DNA from: Candidatus Dadabacteria bacterium
Lineage (GTDB): Bacteria; Desulfobacterota_D; UBA1144; Nemesobacterales; Nemesobacteraceae
Direction of reading: 5' to 3'
Length of the DNA: 41,229 bases
NCBI GenBank assembly: GCA_022819805.1
Contig: JAJEGO010000005.1
Span: 1 to 41,229 of the forward strand
The notes below the pieces were generated by a model. It was not told the DNA's origin and made no database searches. It was given only the letters and a program-made list of their open reading frames with translations. The position numbers and the translations under genes were made by a program. Of this stretch, positions 7,876 through 15,275 are shown one piece after another. Position 1 is the first letter of the stretch. Every line of letters starts with the position of its first letter.

Positions 7876-8976
7876 CTACCTCCCCTCCACAGTCATCCGC
7901 GCCCTCTCCCTTCCTCTCTCCGTAAGAAAAAGCCCTCCACCCGTAACGGCTATTTCTCCTTTCTGCTTTAGAAACCCGACCACCTTGGAGGCAAAATCGG
8001 CTGACCGGAACATGCCCCTGCTGTCGGGATGGTTTTTTACCGCCTCCCCTTTTTCCTGGTTGTAAAGACTCACCAGAAGCGAGGCTTCCGCAAAATCCAT
8101 CCTCTGGCGCCTTTTTTCTCTCATTATGCCGAAAAGCCCTCTTTGCGGAGCAAAAAGAAAAACCACGAGGAAAAACACCCCGCACACAAAAGCCATCGAG
8201 CCCGCTATGTTAACGTCAAGCCAGTTGGCGGCCCAGAACCCGGATATGGCGGCCGAGATTCCGAAGAGCACGCTCAGGGAAATCATCCTGAAAAGCGAAT
8301 CAGTGAGAAGATAGGCGCAGCAAGGCGGAATCACTATAAGCGCTATAACCAGTATCGAGCCCACCGCGTCAAACGCCCCCACGCACGTGAGCGACACAAC
8401 CGCCATAAGCAGGTAGTGAATCAGGCGGGGACGAAAACCTATTGACGACGCGAAGCTCTCGTCAAAAGTCGACACCTTGAGCTCCTTGTAGAAAAAAGAG
8501 ATGAAAAGCAGGTTCAGAAGAAGAATCGAACCCATTACGTAAGCCGACACAGGTCCGAGGTCCATCCCCGAGACAATGAGCCGGTTAAAGGGAGCAAACG
8601 CTATCTCCCCGAGAAGCACGGAGTGGGTGTCGATATGCACGTTTCGCGCGTATTTGGAGAGCAGTATGACCGCCACGCTGAAAAGAAACGGGAAAACGAT
8701 CCCTATGGACGCGTCTTTTTTCACGAGCCTTGAGCGGTTGACCGCCTCTATAAGCGAGATCGCAAGCACCCCGCTGGCGGCGGCCCCTATTATGAGAAAA
8801 GGGGACGACAGGTCTCCTACGAGGAAAAAGGCGAGTATTATGCCGAGCAGAATGGAGTGGCTGATCGCGTCGGTCATCATGGACATTCTTCTTAGAACAA
8901 GAAACGCCCCGGGTATGGAGCACGAAGCCGCCACTATAACGGCTACCAGCTGTATATCGAGCTGATGGGGACTCAT
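7876..8976 (-). CDS. Metal (Mn/Zn/Fe) ABC transporter permease with C-terminal winged-helix-like tail
   Basis: 366-residue integral membrane subunit of the ABC-3 (TroC/TroD, MntB, ZnuB) family. Residues 1-280 contain eight or so hydrophobic segments and the family features GAFLVLRRMSMMTDAISHSILLG near 23-45 and VGSILVIALIVIPPCCAYLL near 205-224. After the last membrane segment, residues 285-366 form a charged soluble extension. Its helical part is followed by an FLKQKGEIAVTGGGLFLTERGRE segment that looks like the recognition helix and wing of a winged-helix domain. It is the last gene of the dtxR metal operon and overlaps the preceding permease stop by 4 bp (8973-8976), implying coupled translation. 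Confidence 0.92.
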   Translation of the reverse strand: MSPHQLDIQLVAVIVAASCSIPGAFLVLRRMSMMTDAISHSILLGIILAFFLVGDLSSPFLIIGAAASGVLAISLIEAVNRSRLVKKDASIGIVFPFLFSVAVILLSKYARNVHIDTHSVLLGEIAFAPFNRLIVSGMDLGPVSAYVMGSILLLNLLFISFFYKELKVSTFDESFASSIGFRPRLIHYLLMAVVSLTCVGAFDAVGSILVIALIVIPPCCAYLLTDSLFRMISLSVLFGISAAISGFWAANWLDVNIAGSMAFVCGVFFLVVFLFAPQRGLFGIMREKRRQRMDFAEASLLVSLYNQEKGEAVKNHPDSRGMFRSADFASKVVGFLKQKGEIAVTGGGLFLTERGRERARMTVEGR

Positions 8977-10100
8977 CGGTTTTTCTCCAGCGGGGAAAGC
9001 CCTTTGACCTCGCGAATACCGCTTTGGGTAAGACGCCAGTTATCCTCCCCCACGCTTTCCACGTATCCCGCCGCCTGAAGCGCGAAGAGACTTTTTCTGA
9101 CGTTAAAACCCCTCTCGCTTCCAAGCGCAAGCAGTCTCTCAGAGTGCGCGTAGCCGGGGTCGTCATGCTCAAGCGCGAGATCGTGCAGGGCTTTTAGGAC
9201 GTAATCCTTTCTTATCTCCCTCCTACTTTGCGCGTCTTTGAATTTTAGGGTGAAAAACCCGTTCGGGGAGAAAAGGATGGAGAAAAAAGCGATGACGCTC
9301 ACGCAGACTATGACCGCGGGTCCGGTAGGTATGTTCTCGAATCCGGCGCTCAGCGCAACGCCCGTAACGCCGGAGACAGCCGCTACAAGGGCCGCCAAGA
9401 TCACCATAGAGCCCATGTTGCCGGTCCACTGCCTTGCCGCGACCGCGGGGGCGATCAGCATCGAACTCATGAGCACGACCCCTACGGTCTGAAGCCCGAT
9501 CACTATTGCCGAAACTATCACGGCCGTAACGAGCATGTCCAGAGCCTTTATGGAAAAACCCATGGTCCCGCCGAAATCCGGGTCGAAGCAGAGAAGCTTG
9601 AACTCCTTCCAGAAAAGCCCCACTACCGAAAGGGCGAAAAATCCCGTAAGACCTATAATCAGAACGTCTTTTTCGACAAGCGCCTCGGCCTGACCGAAAA
9701 GAAACTTGTCAAGCCCCGCCTGGTTGGCGTCGGGCATTCGCTGCACGTAGGTTAAAAGAACAAGCCCCAGCCCGAAAAAAACCGAAAGCGCCATTCCCAT
9801 AGCGCTGTCAGTCTTTATCCTTGAGTTCTCCGTTACGAGGTTGATCACAAAGACCGCGAGCACGGCTGAGAGCGCGGCCCCGATAAAAATCGGCAGCTGT
9901 TCCTTGACCCCCACTATCATGAAGGCAAGCACTATTCCTGGAAGCGCAGCGTGAGACATGACGTCGCCCACGAGGCTCTGCTTTCGGAGCACCGCGTAGG
10001 AGCCCACCACACCGCTTACAACTCCGAGGGAAGCCGCTCCAAGCAAAATGGTTCTGGCCGTATAGTCAGAGAAAAGCTCAACCGCAAATTCAAGCATCAC
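8973..10100 (-). CDS. Metal (Mn/Zn/Fe) ABC transporter permease, first of two, also with winged-helix-like tail
   Basis: 375-residue ABC-3 family permease. The membrane part spans about residues 10-280, with YAVLRKQSLVGDVMSHAALPG at 35-55 and LQTVGVVLMSSMLIAPAVAARQW at 203-225, both characteristic of this family. Residues 285-375 form a soluble tail with helices, then KSLFALQAAGYVES and DNWRLTQSGIRE, a winged-helix/DtxR-N-terminal-like pattern. The gene overlaps the ATPase gene upstream by 4 bp and the second permease downstream by 4 bp. The two permeases are expected to form a heterodimeric membrane channel. Tail domains on both subunits are notable; in Chlamydia a related permease (YtgC) is fused to a DtxR-like repressor. 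Confidence 0.92.
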   Translation of the reverse strand: MMLEFAVELFSDYTARTILLGAASLGVVSGVVGSYAVLRKQSLVGDVMSHAALPGIVLAFMIVGVKEQLPIFIGAALSAVLAVFVINLVTENSRIKTDSAMGMALSVFFGLGLVLLTYVQRMPDANQAGLDKFLFGQAEALVEKDVLIIGLTGFFALSVVGLFWKEFKLLCFDPDFGGTMGFSIKALDMLVTAVIVSAIVIGLQTVGVVLMSSMLIAPAVAARQWTGNMGSMVILAALVAAVSGVTGVALSAGFENIPTGPAVIVCVSVIAFFSILFSPNGFFTLKFKDAQSRREIRKDYVLKALHDLALEHDDPGYAHSERLLALGSERGFNVRKSLFALQAAGYVESVGEDNWRLTQSGIREVKGLSPLEKNR

Positions 10101-10876
10101 ACTGCCCTTCTGGCCGTTTTTCTCTCGGGGAAAAAGGAGGTCTTGCCCCCGTAAGCCTTCATGAGGTTCTCGGAATTGAAAATATCTTCCACCCTTCCCG
10201 CCGCCACAAGCCCCACGTTAAGAATGGCTATCCGCTCGTAGTATTCGGAAACGGTGTTTAGGTCGTGATGAACCGCGAGCACCGTCTTCCCCCCGGCCAC
10301 AAGCTCTTTCAGTATCGTGACTATCGCTTTCTCGGTCGTGGCGTCAACCCCCTGGAAGGGCTCATCCAGCAGGTAAACCGAGGCACTCTGAACAAGGGCT
10401 CTTGCGAGAAAAACCCTCTGCTGCTGTCCCCCCGAGAGCTGGCTTATCTGCCTCTGGGCGAACTCGAGCATGTCGACCTTCTCAAGCGCGCCGAGCGCCT
10501 TTTCGTGTTCCCTTCTTCCGGGACGCCTTATCCATCCAAGGTCCCCGTAAGTGCCCATTTTCACCGTATCCACAACGGAGGTGGGAAAATCCCAGTCCAC
10601 AGAACCTCTCTGGGGAACGTAACTGACTTCCTTTCTCTGCTTTTCATAAGGTCTGCCGTGGATGGAAACGACTCCCGCGACGCGGGGAACAAGTCCCTGT
10701 ATGGATTTTATGAGTGTCGTCTTGCCGGCGCCGTTTGGTCCCACGACGGCAACCATCGAGCCCCCGGGAATCTCAAGATCTATATCCCAGAGAACGGTCT
10801 TGTCGCCGTAGGCAACCGTGAGGTCCGTCACGCGGACCGCCGGGGTGACCGGATTTTCCCCTTTCCCGCTCATCAC
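10097..10876 (-). CDS. Metal ABC transporter ATP-binding protein
   Basis: 259-residue ATPase that powers the uptake system. Walker A GPNGAGKTT is near residues 45-53, the Q-loop is in VSYVPQRGS, the ABC signature LSGGQQQRVFLARAL is near 140-154, Walker B VYLLDEPF near 163-170 and the switch His in LAVHHDL. The sequence between Q-loop and signature (WDFPTSVVDTVKMGTYG) is typical of the Mn/Zn/Fe branch. ATG overlaps the binding-protein stop by 4 bp and its own stop overlaps the first permease by 4 bp. Complete and of normal length. Confidence 0.95.
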   Translation of the reverse strand: MMSGKGENPVTPAVRVTDLTVAYGDKTVLWDIDLEIPGGSMVAVVGPNGAGKTTLIKSIQGLVPRVAGVVSIHGRPYEKQRKEVSYVPQRGSVDWDFPTSVVDTVKMGTYGDLGWIRRPGRREHEKALGALEKVDMLEFAQRQISQLSGGQQQRVFLARALVQSASVYLLDEPFQGVDATTEKAIVTILKELVAGGKTVLAVHHDLNTVSEYYERIAILNVGLVAAGRVEDIFNSENLMKAYGGKTSFFPERKTARRAV

Positions 10877-11856
10877 CCATCTCCGGAGGCCTTGGCTTCG
10901 GAGTCGGCAACCTCGATACCGCGGCTGAGTGACTCAACTATGGTATCCACGTTGCTTTTGAACATTCCTATGTAGTCGCCCTCTTCCGTTCCCAGGCTGC
11001 CCATTGAATCGGAGTAAAGACTGCCGCCTATGCGAACATCAAAACCTCTTGCCTTCACAGAGGCCCTGAGGGCGCGCATGTACCTTGGAGAAATCGAAGT
11101 TTCAACGAAAACGGCCGGGATTTTCCGCTCGGCGATTATTTCTGAGAGGTTCTTTATGTCGGCGACGCTGGCCTCAGAATCAGTGCTTATCCCCTGGAGT
11201 CCCATAACTTCGAACCCGTAGCCTTTTCCGAAGTAATTAAACGCGTCGTGAGCCGTTATAAGCACCCTTCTCTCGGGCCGCAGCGTGGCGATTTTCTTCT
11301 GTATGTAGGCCTGCAGGAGGTCAAGTTCCCTCAGGTAGGATTCGGTATTGCTTCTGTAGGCGGGGGCGTTTTCCGGATCGTAGAGCGAGAACGCCTCCTC
11401 TACCACCTTAGCCGCCTTCTTCCAGAGAGCCACGTCAAACCAGACATGCGGGTCGTAATATCCCTCATACTCCTCGGGAGAAACAAGCAGGGACTTGTCG
11501 ATTCCCTCCGCGACGCCCACGGTGAATATTCCACTTTTTCTCATCTGCCCCAGAACATCTGTAATCTTGCCCTCAAGGTGGAGGCCGTTATAGAAAATCA
11601 TGTCGGCTCCGGCAAGCTTCTCCACGTCCCCGGCGCTTGCCTTGTAGAGATGCGGGTCAACCCCCGTCCCCATAAGGGAAGTGACTTCCACGGCATCCCC
11701 GGCGATATTCCTGACCAGGTCTCCGATCATCCCCGTGGTCGTAACCACCTTTATCGTGCCTTCTCTTTTTACGCTTCCGCTGCTCTCGGCACAGGCCGCG
11801 CAGAAGACCAGCAGCGCAGACAGCAGCAGAAACCGCATGCCCGTTATGACTCTCAT
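10873..11856 (-). CDS. Metal-binding lipoprotein of the TroA/ZnuA/MntA family
   Basis: 327-residue cluster 9 solute-binding protein that captures divalent metal and delivers it to the permeases. The start ATG at 11856 is chosen over an upstream frame extension (to 11898) because GAGAGGA lies six bases before it. It gives a proper lipoprotein signal with lipobox FCAAC, Cys22. Expected ligands are visible: His in GVDPHLYKAS, His in YDPHVWFD, His in ITAHDAFNYFG and Asp in LYSDSMG. A His rather than Glu at the third position resembles TroA/ZnuA more than the Mn-type PsaA, but the His-rich loop typical of zinc-specific ZnuA is absent. Mn, Fe or Zn therefore all remain possible. It is the second gene of the operon, 22 bp after the dtxR stop. 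Confidence 0.93.
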   Translation of the reverse strand: MRVITGMRFLLLSALLVFCAACAESSGSVKREGTIKVVTTTGMIGDLVRNIAGDAVEVTSLMGTGVDPHLYKASAGDVEKLAGADMIFYNGLHLEGKITDVLGQMRKSGIFTVGVAEGIDKSLLVSPEEYEGYYDPHVWFDVALWKKAAKVVEEAFSLYDPENAPAYRSNTESYLRELDLLQAYIQKKIATLRPERRVLITAHDAFNYFGKGYGFEVMGLQGISTDSEASVADIKNLSEIIAERKIPAVFVETSISPRYMRALRASVKARGFDVRIGGSLYSDSMGSLGTEEGDYIGMFKSNVDTIVESLSRGIEVADSEAKASGDG

Positions 11857-11878
11857 TTTTTTCCTCTCAGTTTCTCTC

Positions 11879-12538
11879 TCAGTTTTTTGCTTCCTCAACC
11901 ATTATGTACTTGGCCGCGTTTCGCCCTATGGGATATTCCTTCCCGGTCAGCTCAATGATTATGGGACCCTTAAACGGCTGCTTCGAGATAACCGTCATCT
12001 CGGTTTCCGGGTAAAGCCCTATCCCGCCCAGATAACGAAGCAGTTCCGGGTCGTGGTCGCTCACCTCAACCACTTTCACCAGAGTCTCCGGCTCCACATC
12101 CACAAGGGCGCTGCACTGCCTCACGATCATGGTGCCGTCGCGGCGCGGAATCGGGGAACCGTGCGGGTCGGTGACGGGATAGCCAAGGAACTTGTCGATC
12201 CTGTCCTCAAGATCCTCCGAGAGCACATGCTCCCATTTCTCGGCCTCCTGGTGCACCTGATCCCAGGGAACGCCGAGCGCCTCCTTGAGGTACAGCTCAA
12301 CAAGCCTGTGGTGGCGGATTATCTCAAGGGCTATTTTTCTGCCCGCCGGGGTAAGCTTCACTCCCTGGTAGCGCTTGTGGGTTATGAGCTTTCTTTCCGA
12401 GAGCTTTTTCACCATGCTCGTCACAGAAGCCGGAGACACGCCCAGTTTTTCCGAGAGAGCGCTTGTTGAAACCTTCCCTTCGGAGCTCTCAACCTCGTAA
12501 ATGGTCTTGAGGTAATCCTCTATCGATTGCGAAAGCAT
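11879..12538 (-). CDS. DtxR/MntR-family metal-dependent repressor
   Basis: 219-residue regulator, first gene of the metal operon. The ATG at 12538 is preferred to an upstream start at 12580 because AGGGAGA precedes it and family members begin with this SIEDYLKTIYEVE helix. Domain order: winged helix (about 1-70, recognition helix SPASVTSMVKKLSERKLI), metal-binding and dimerisation domain (about 71-140, HHRLVELYL and HQEAEKWEHVLSE supplying His/Glu/His ligands), and a C-terminal FeoA/SH3-like domain (about 150-219). The long three-domain form resembles IdeR, ScaR and MtsR. With Mn or Fe bound it would repress the downstream uptake genes. A palindrome in its own promoter region supports autoregulation. 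Confidence 0.93.
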   Translation of the reverse strand: MLSQSIEDYLKTIYEVESSEGKVSTSALSEKLGVSPASVTSMVKKLSERKLITHKRYQGVKLTPAGRKIALEIIRHHRLVELYLKEALGVPWDQVHQEAEKWEHVLSEDLEDRIDKFLGYPVTDPHGSPIPRRDGTMIVRQCSALVDVEPETLVKVVEVSDHDPELLRYLGGIGLYPETEMTVISKQPFKGPIIIELTGKEYPIGRNAAKYIMVEEAKN

Positions 12539-12596
12539 CTTTCTCCCTTTTTGTTTCCCAAGAAATCGCTTAAGATTCAAACAGACAAAAAATTAT

Positions 12597-12612
12597 TTTA
12601 GTCTTGCCTAAA
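12597..12612. promoter_or_regulatory. Candidate DtxR-type operator upstream of the metal operon
   Basis: An inverted repeat TTTAG-TCTTGC-CTAAA lies 59 bp upstream of the dtxR start. On the minus strand it falls between a TTAAAA and a TAAAAT hexamer spaced by 16 bases that could serve as -35 and -10. AT-rich arms of the TTAG/CTAA kind are typical of DtxR/MntR boxes. Binding is inferred from sequence and position only. Confidence 0.45.
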
Positions 12613-12900
12613 TTCTTTTTAATTTTAGCAAAAACCTATGTGCTGTCAAGAGAAAGTTACGGGAATTAAATAGTTAGCTGCCTGCGACAGATTGCTGGGG
12701 CTTACGCACCGATAGGGTTTTAAGGCAGAACACCACGCGTTCAGCAGTTTCTCCAAGAAATTCAAGGGGTTTTGACATGAGTAACGCGGATTATCTGATT
12801 ATGGAAAGAAAAACAAAGAAAAGCGCCCTGAGCGTTTGTTAAGTGTGACTCCTACGCTGTACGGACTTGCGGATATCCGTTACCTGTACCGGACGGACCC
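12613..12900. other. Intergenic stretch without a convincing gene
   Basis: This lies between the metal operon promoter and the STAS gene end, 12539-12900 together having no clear gene. It holds a second TTTTAG motif near 12622, a possible 21-codon ORF at 12777-12842 (ATG preceded by AAGGGG), and a 10-bp palindrome CGGATATCCG at 12870-12879. None of these is strong enough to annotate as a gene. Confidence 0.5.
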
Positions 12901-13269
12901 TTAAGTTTCCGCCTCCGTTATTACCGCCATGGCTTCAGAGCGAGAATCCACCACTGGGATAATCCGGTCAAAGCAGGTGATCTCGAAGACTTTCCTCATA
13001 GGCTCGGAGAGGGAACACACCACGAATTTCACCTTGTTTTCCTGCTGCCTTTTGGCGACAAGCAGAACCGAACGCAATCCCATGCTGTTGATGTAGGTCA
13101 GCCCTCCGAGATCCAGAACTATGGGGACATTCTGCCCCTGAATTTCCCGGAATATCGCATTGTGAAATTCTCGGGCGGCCAAACCTCTGATCTGGCCGGA
13201 TACGCCTATTATCAGGGATCCTTCGGCTTGGTCGACCCGCAACTCAAATTCATTCTCTTGGACAGTCAT
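12901..13269 (-). CDS. STAS-domain protein (anti-sigma factor antagonist type)
   Basis: 122 residues forming a single STAS domain of the SpoIIAA/RsbV class. The conserved phosphorylation loop is present: VLDLGGLTYINSMGLRSVL at about 50-68, with the Ser after Asn as the predicted kinase target. In this family the unphosphorylated form binds and sequesters an anti-sigma kinase or acts in a signalling complex. No anti-sigma factor, phosphatase or sigma factor is nearby, so its partner is unknown. The ATG has no Shine-Dalgarno but follows the stop of a small upstream membrane ORF by one base (TAA-A-ATG), suggesting translational coupling. Confidence 0.85.
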   Translation of the reverse strand: MTVQENEFELRVDQAEGSLIIGVSGQIRGLAAREFHNAIFREIQGQNVPIVLDLGGLTYINSMGLRSVLLVAKRQQENKVKFVVCSLSEPMRKVFEITCFDRIIPVVDSRSEAMAVITEAET

Positions 13270-13270
13270 T

Positions 13271-13584
13271 TTATCGGTTATTATTGCCTTCCACTTGCGT
13301 TTTAAGCCCCGTCACGGCGTTTCCTCGACTTATCAATAACCGGTAATAACCGAGCACAAGGGCTAGAATCACAGACAGAACAACCTGCTGGGCAGCCATG
13401 CCGGTAACTCTTATCCCTAATCCGGCTATAACCCATCCCGTATGGTGGAATATACAATAAAGGAGTATAGCCAATAGAGGAAACGAGGCAAATTAGGTAA
13501 GTTTTCCAGCCACGAAAGCATTGCTGCCACGATGATGAGAACCTTAAGGGCAAAGGTGAGGATTGAAGCCGCTGCCCGAACTCT
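13271..13584 (-). pseudogene. Probable frameshifted small membrane protein
   Basis: Two adjacent reading frames on the minus strand each look like part of one hydrophobic protein. The first, 13584-13426, has no good start and reads AASILTFALKVLIIVAAML then LENLPNLPRFLYWL before drifting to a stop. The second, 13474-13271, begins only at a TTG and contains VVLSVILALVLGYYRLLISRG. Joined near 13470 by a one-base shift they would give a protein of about 100 residues with three membrane segments. The second frame ends one base before the STAS ATG, implying an operon. No family is recognised. It may be a true broken gene, a sequencing frameshift, or only the downstream 67-codon ORF may be expressed. 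Confidence 0.35.
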
Positions 13585-13637
13585 TTATGGCTGCAAAGCA
13601 GGCGTACTCATCTTGGGCAGTTAAATATATAAGTCCC

Positions 13638-14453
13638 ATGCAGAAGCAGTATCGCAAAAGAATAAATCCCCTCCTTGGCATAGCAGGTTTTGTCTGCTTC
13701 TTTCTCCTTATCTTCTCCGCAGGTTCCACGACGGAGATCAAGGGAAATCCTCCCAGCCAGATTGTTTTCAAGGTGCTTAACTCTTTTCCCCACGACCCGA
13801 CCGCCTTCACTCAGGGATTTGCCTACAGAGACGGTTTCCTTTATGAAAGTACCGGCCTTTACGGAGAGTCATCTCTTAGAAGAACCAACCCGGCCACGGG
13901 AGAAGTGACTGCCAAGATAAACCTCTCCCCAAAATTCTTCGGCGAGGGCCTTACCATACTGGGCGACAGCATATACCAGCTCACATGGAAATCCGGACAG
14001 GGTTTCATATACGACAGGAAAACCCTGGGGCGCAAGGGATCGTTTACCTATTCCACCGAAGGCTGGGGGCTTACAGACGACGGAACCAGCCTGATAATGA
14101 GCGACGGAACCGAGAAACTGTACTTTCTCTCCCCCAGGAACTTCAAGGTAACAAAAGTCCTGCGTGTAAGGGAAGGAGGATCCCCGGTCAGGGTGCTTAA
14201 CGAACTTGAATACGCAGGGGGGAAAATCTACTGCAACATATGGCGCTCAGACGATATCGTGGCGGTAAACCCAGAGACCGGTGTGGTGGAAAGACGTATA
14301 AGCCTCGGAGAATTAAGAAAAAGACTGAGCCTTCCCGAAAGGGCGGAAGTGCTGAACGGTATCGCCTGGAAATCTGCTTCCGACACCTTCCTTGTCACCG
14401 GGAAACGCTGGTCCGAGGTTTTCGAGATAGAGATCGGCCCCGGCTCCCCTTGA
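13638..14453 (+). CDS. Glutaminyl-peptide cyclotransferase (glutamine cyclotransferase family)
   Basis: Converts N-terminal Gln of peptides or proteins to pyroglutamate; the bacterial/plant type is a five-bladed beta-propeller. 271 residues from the chosen ATG at 13638, which gives a clean exported N-terminus (basic KQYRKR, then hydrophobic GIAGFVCFFLLIFSAG). Earlier in-frame starts (TTG 13563, ATG 13587) would add a tail without signal-peptide character. Family blocks are present: FTQGFAYRDGFLYESTGLYGESSLR, FGEGLT, EGWGLT, LNELEYAGGKIYCNIW, and LNGIAWK near the end. It is probably periplasmic. It stands alone, divergent from the STAS operon, with tRNA-Arg 39 bp downstream. Confidence 0.88.
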   Translation: MQKQYRKRINPLLGIAGFVCFFLLIFSAGSTTEIKGNPPSQIVFKVLNSFPHDPTAFTQGFAYRDGFLYESTGLYGESSLRRTNPATGEVTAKINLSPKFFGEGLTILGDSIYQLTWKSGQGFIYDRKTLGRKGSFTYSTEGWGLTDDGTSLIMSDGTEKLYFLSPRNFKVTKVLRVREGGSPVRVLNELEYAGGKIYCNIWRSDDIVAVNPETGVVERRISLGELRKRLSLPERAEVLNGIAWKSASDTFLVTGKRWSEVFEIEIGPGSP

Positions 14454-14492
14454 AGCGGAAACTTAAGCGGGTAGACTCATTTTCCCTTCTGT

Positions 14493-14566
14493 GTCCCCGT
14501 AGCTCAGTTGGATAGAGCGCAGGATTCCTAATCCTGAGGCCGCAGGTTCGAATCCTGCCGGGGACG
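14493..14566 (+). tRNA. tRNA-Arg (anticodon CCT)
   Basis: A complete cloverleaf of 74 nt. The acceptor stem is GTCCCCG (14493-14499) with CGGGGAC (14559-14565). The D arm contains AGCTCAGTTGGATAGAGC. The anticodon stem CAGGA/TCCTG encloses the loop TTCCTAA, with anticodon CCT at 14527-14529, and the T arm contains GGTTCGAATCC. The discriminator is G and CCA is not encoded. CCT reads AGG, an Arg codon that is frequent in the genes of this window. Confidence 0.95.
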
Positions 14567-14580
14567 CGCCAGCAAAAACC

Positions 14581-15273
14581 CTACGAAAAAAGCTGCCTGA
14601 ATATCACCCAGATGATCTTAACCCCCGCCATGACGCTTCCCTTGATCGTTCCGGTTACCTTTGAAGTTCCTATTCTCTTTCTGTAACTCACCGGAACCTC
14701 GGTGCAGCGAAGCCCTTTCTTAGCAGCCTTTACCTGCATCTCGACCGTCCATCCGAAGGTCCTGTCTCTCATATCAAGAGAAAGAAGCTTATCGTACCTT
14801 ATGGCCCTGAAAGGACCGAGATCGGTGAAATCCACGTGGTAGAGCAGCCTTATGAGCCTGGTAGCTATGTAGTTACCCACAAGGGCCTGGGGCAAAAGCG
14901 CTCCTTTCTGTCTTTCGCCGATGGTTCTTGACCCTATGACGAGATCGTATCTCCCTTCGGTTATCGGGGAGATGAGGTCCTTCATTTCCTGGGGATAGTC
15001 AGAATAGTCCGCATCAAGAAATACTATGATATCAGGTAGATATGAAGAGTTCTTAATGTAATCCATCCCCGCAAGGCAAGCTTGTCCGTACCCCCTCCTC
15101 GCTTCGTCTATGACCGTGGCTCCGGAGTCTGAGGCAACCTGCGCGGTGGAGTCGGTTGAGCCGTTGTTAACAACCACTATCTCCGCTGCGAAATCCCGGG
15201 GAATATCCGCGATTACCCGCCCTATCGAGCGCTCTTCGTTTAGCGCCGGGATTATCACGACCGTTTTTTTCAT
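14581..15273 (-). CDS. Glycosyltransferase family 2, dolichyl/polyprenyl-phosphate sugar synthase-like
   Basis: 230 residues with a GT-A fold. It starts VVIIPALNEERSIGRVI, has the nucleotide-sugar region VVVNNGSTDST near 35-45 and the DXD-type metal site FLDADYSD near 84-91. The C-terminal FRAIRYDKLLSLDMRDRTFGWTVEMQVKA block is typical of the DPM1-like subgroup that moves a sugar to a polyprenyl phosphate or similar lipid carrier. A moderately hydrophobic C-terminal segment (GVKIIWVIFRQLF) may attach it to the membrane. It starts 2 bp after the addA stop and so is probably the third gene of the addB-addA transcript, although no functional link is known. Confidence 0.88.
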   Translation of the reverse strand: MKKTVVIIPALNEERSIGRVIADIPRDFAAEIVVVNNGSTDSTAQVASDSGATVIDEARRGYGQACLAGMDYIKNSSYLPDIIVFLDADYSDYPQEMKDLISPITEGRYDLVIGSRTIGERQKGALLPQALVGNYIATRLIRLLYHVDFTDLGPFRAIRYDKLLSLDMRDRTFGWTVEMQVKAAKKGLRCTEVPVSYRKRIGTSKVTGTIKGSVMAGVKIIWVIFRQLFS

Positions 15274-15275
15274 TC

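Noticed and set aside
7682-8185. Open frame of 167 codons on the minus strand overlapping the lipoprotein and permease genes
   Set aside because: It is antisense or out of frame to two well-supported genes and its protein is low-complexity and unlike any family.
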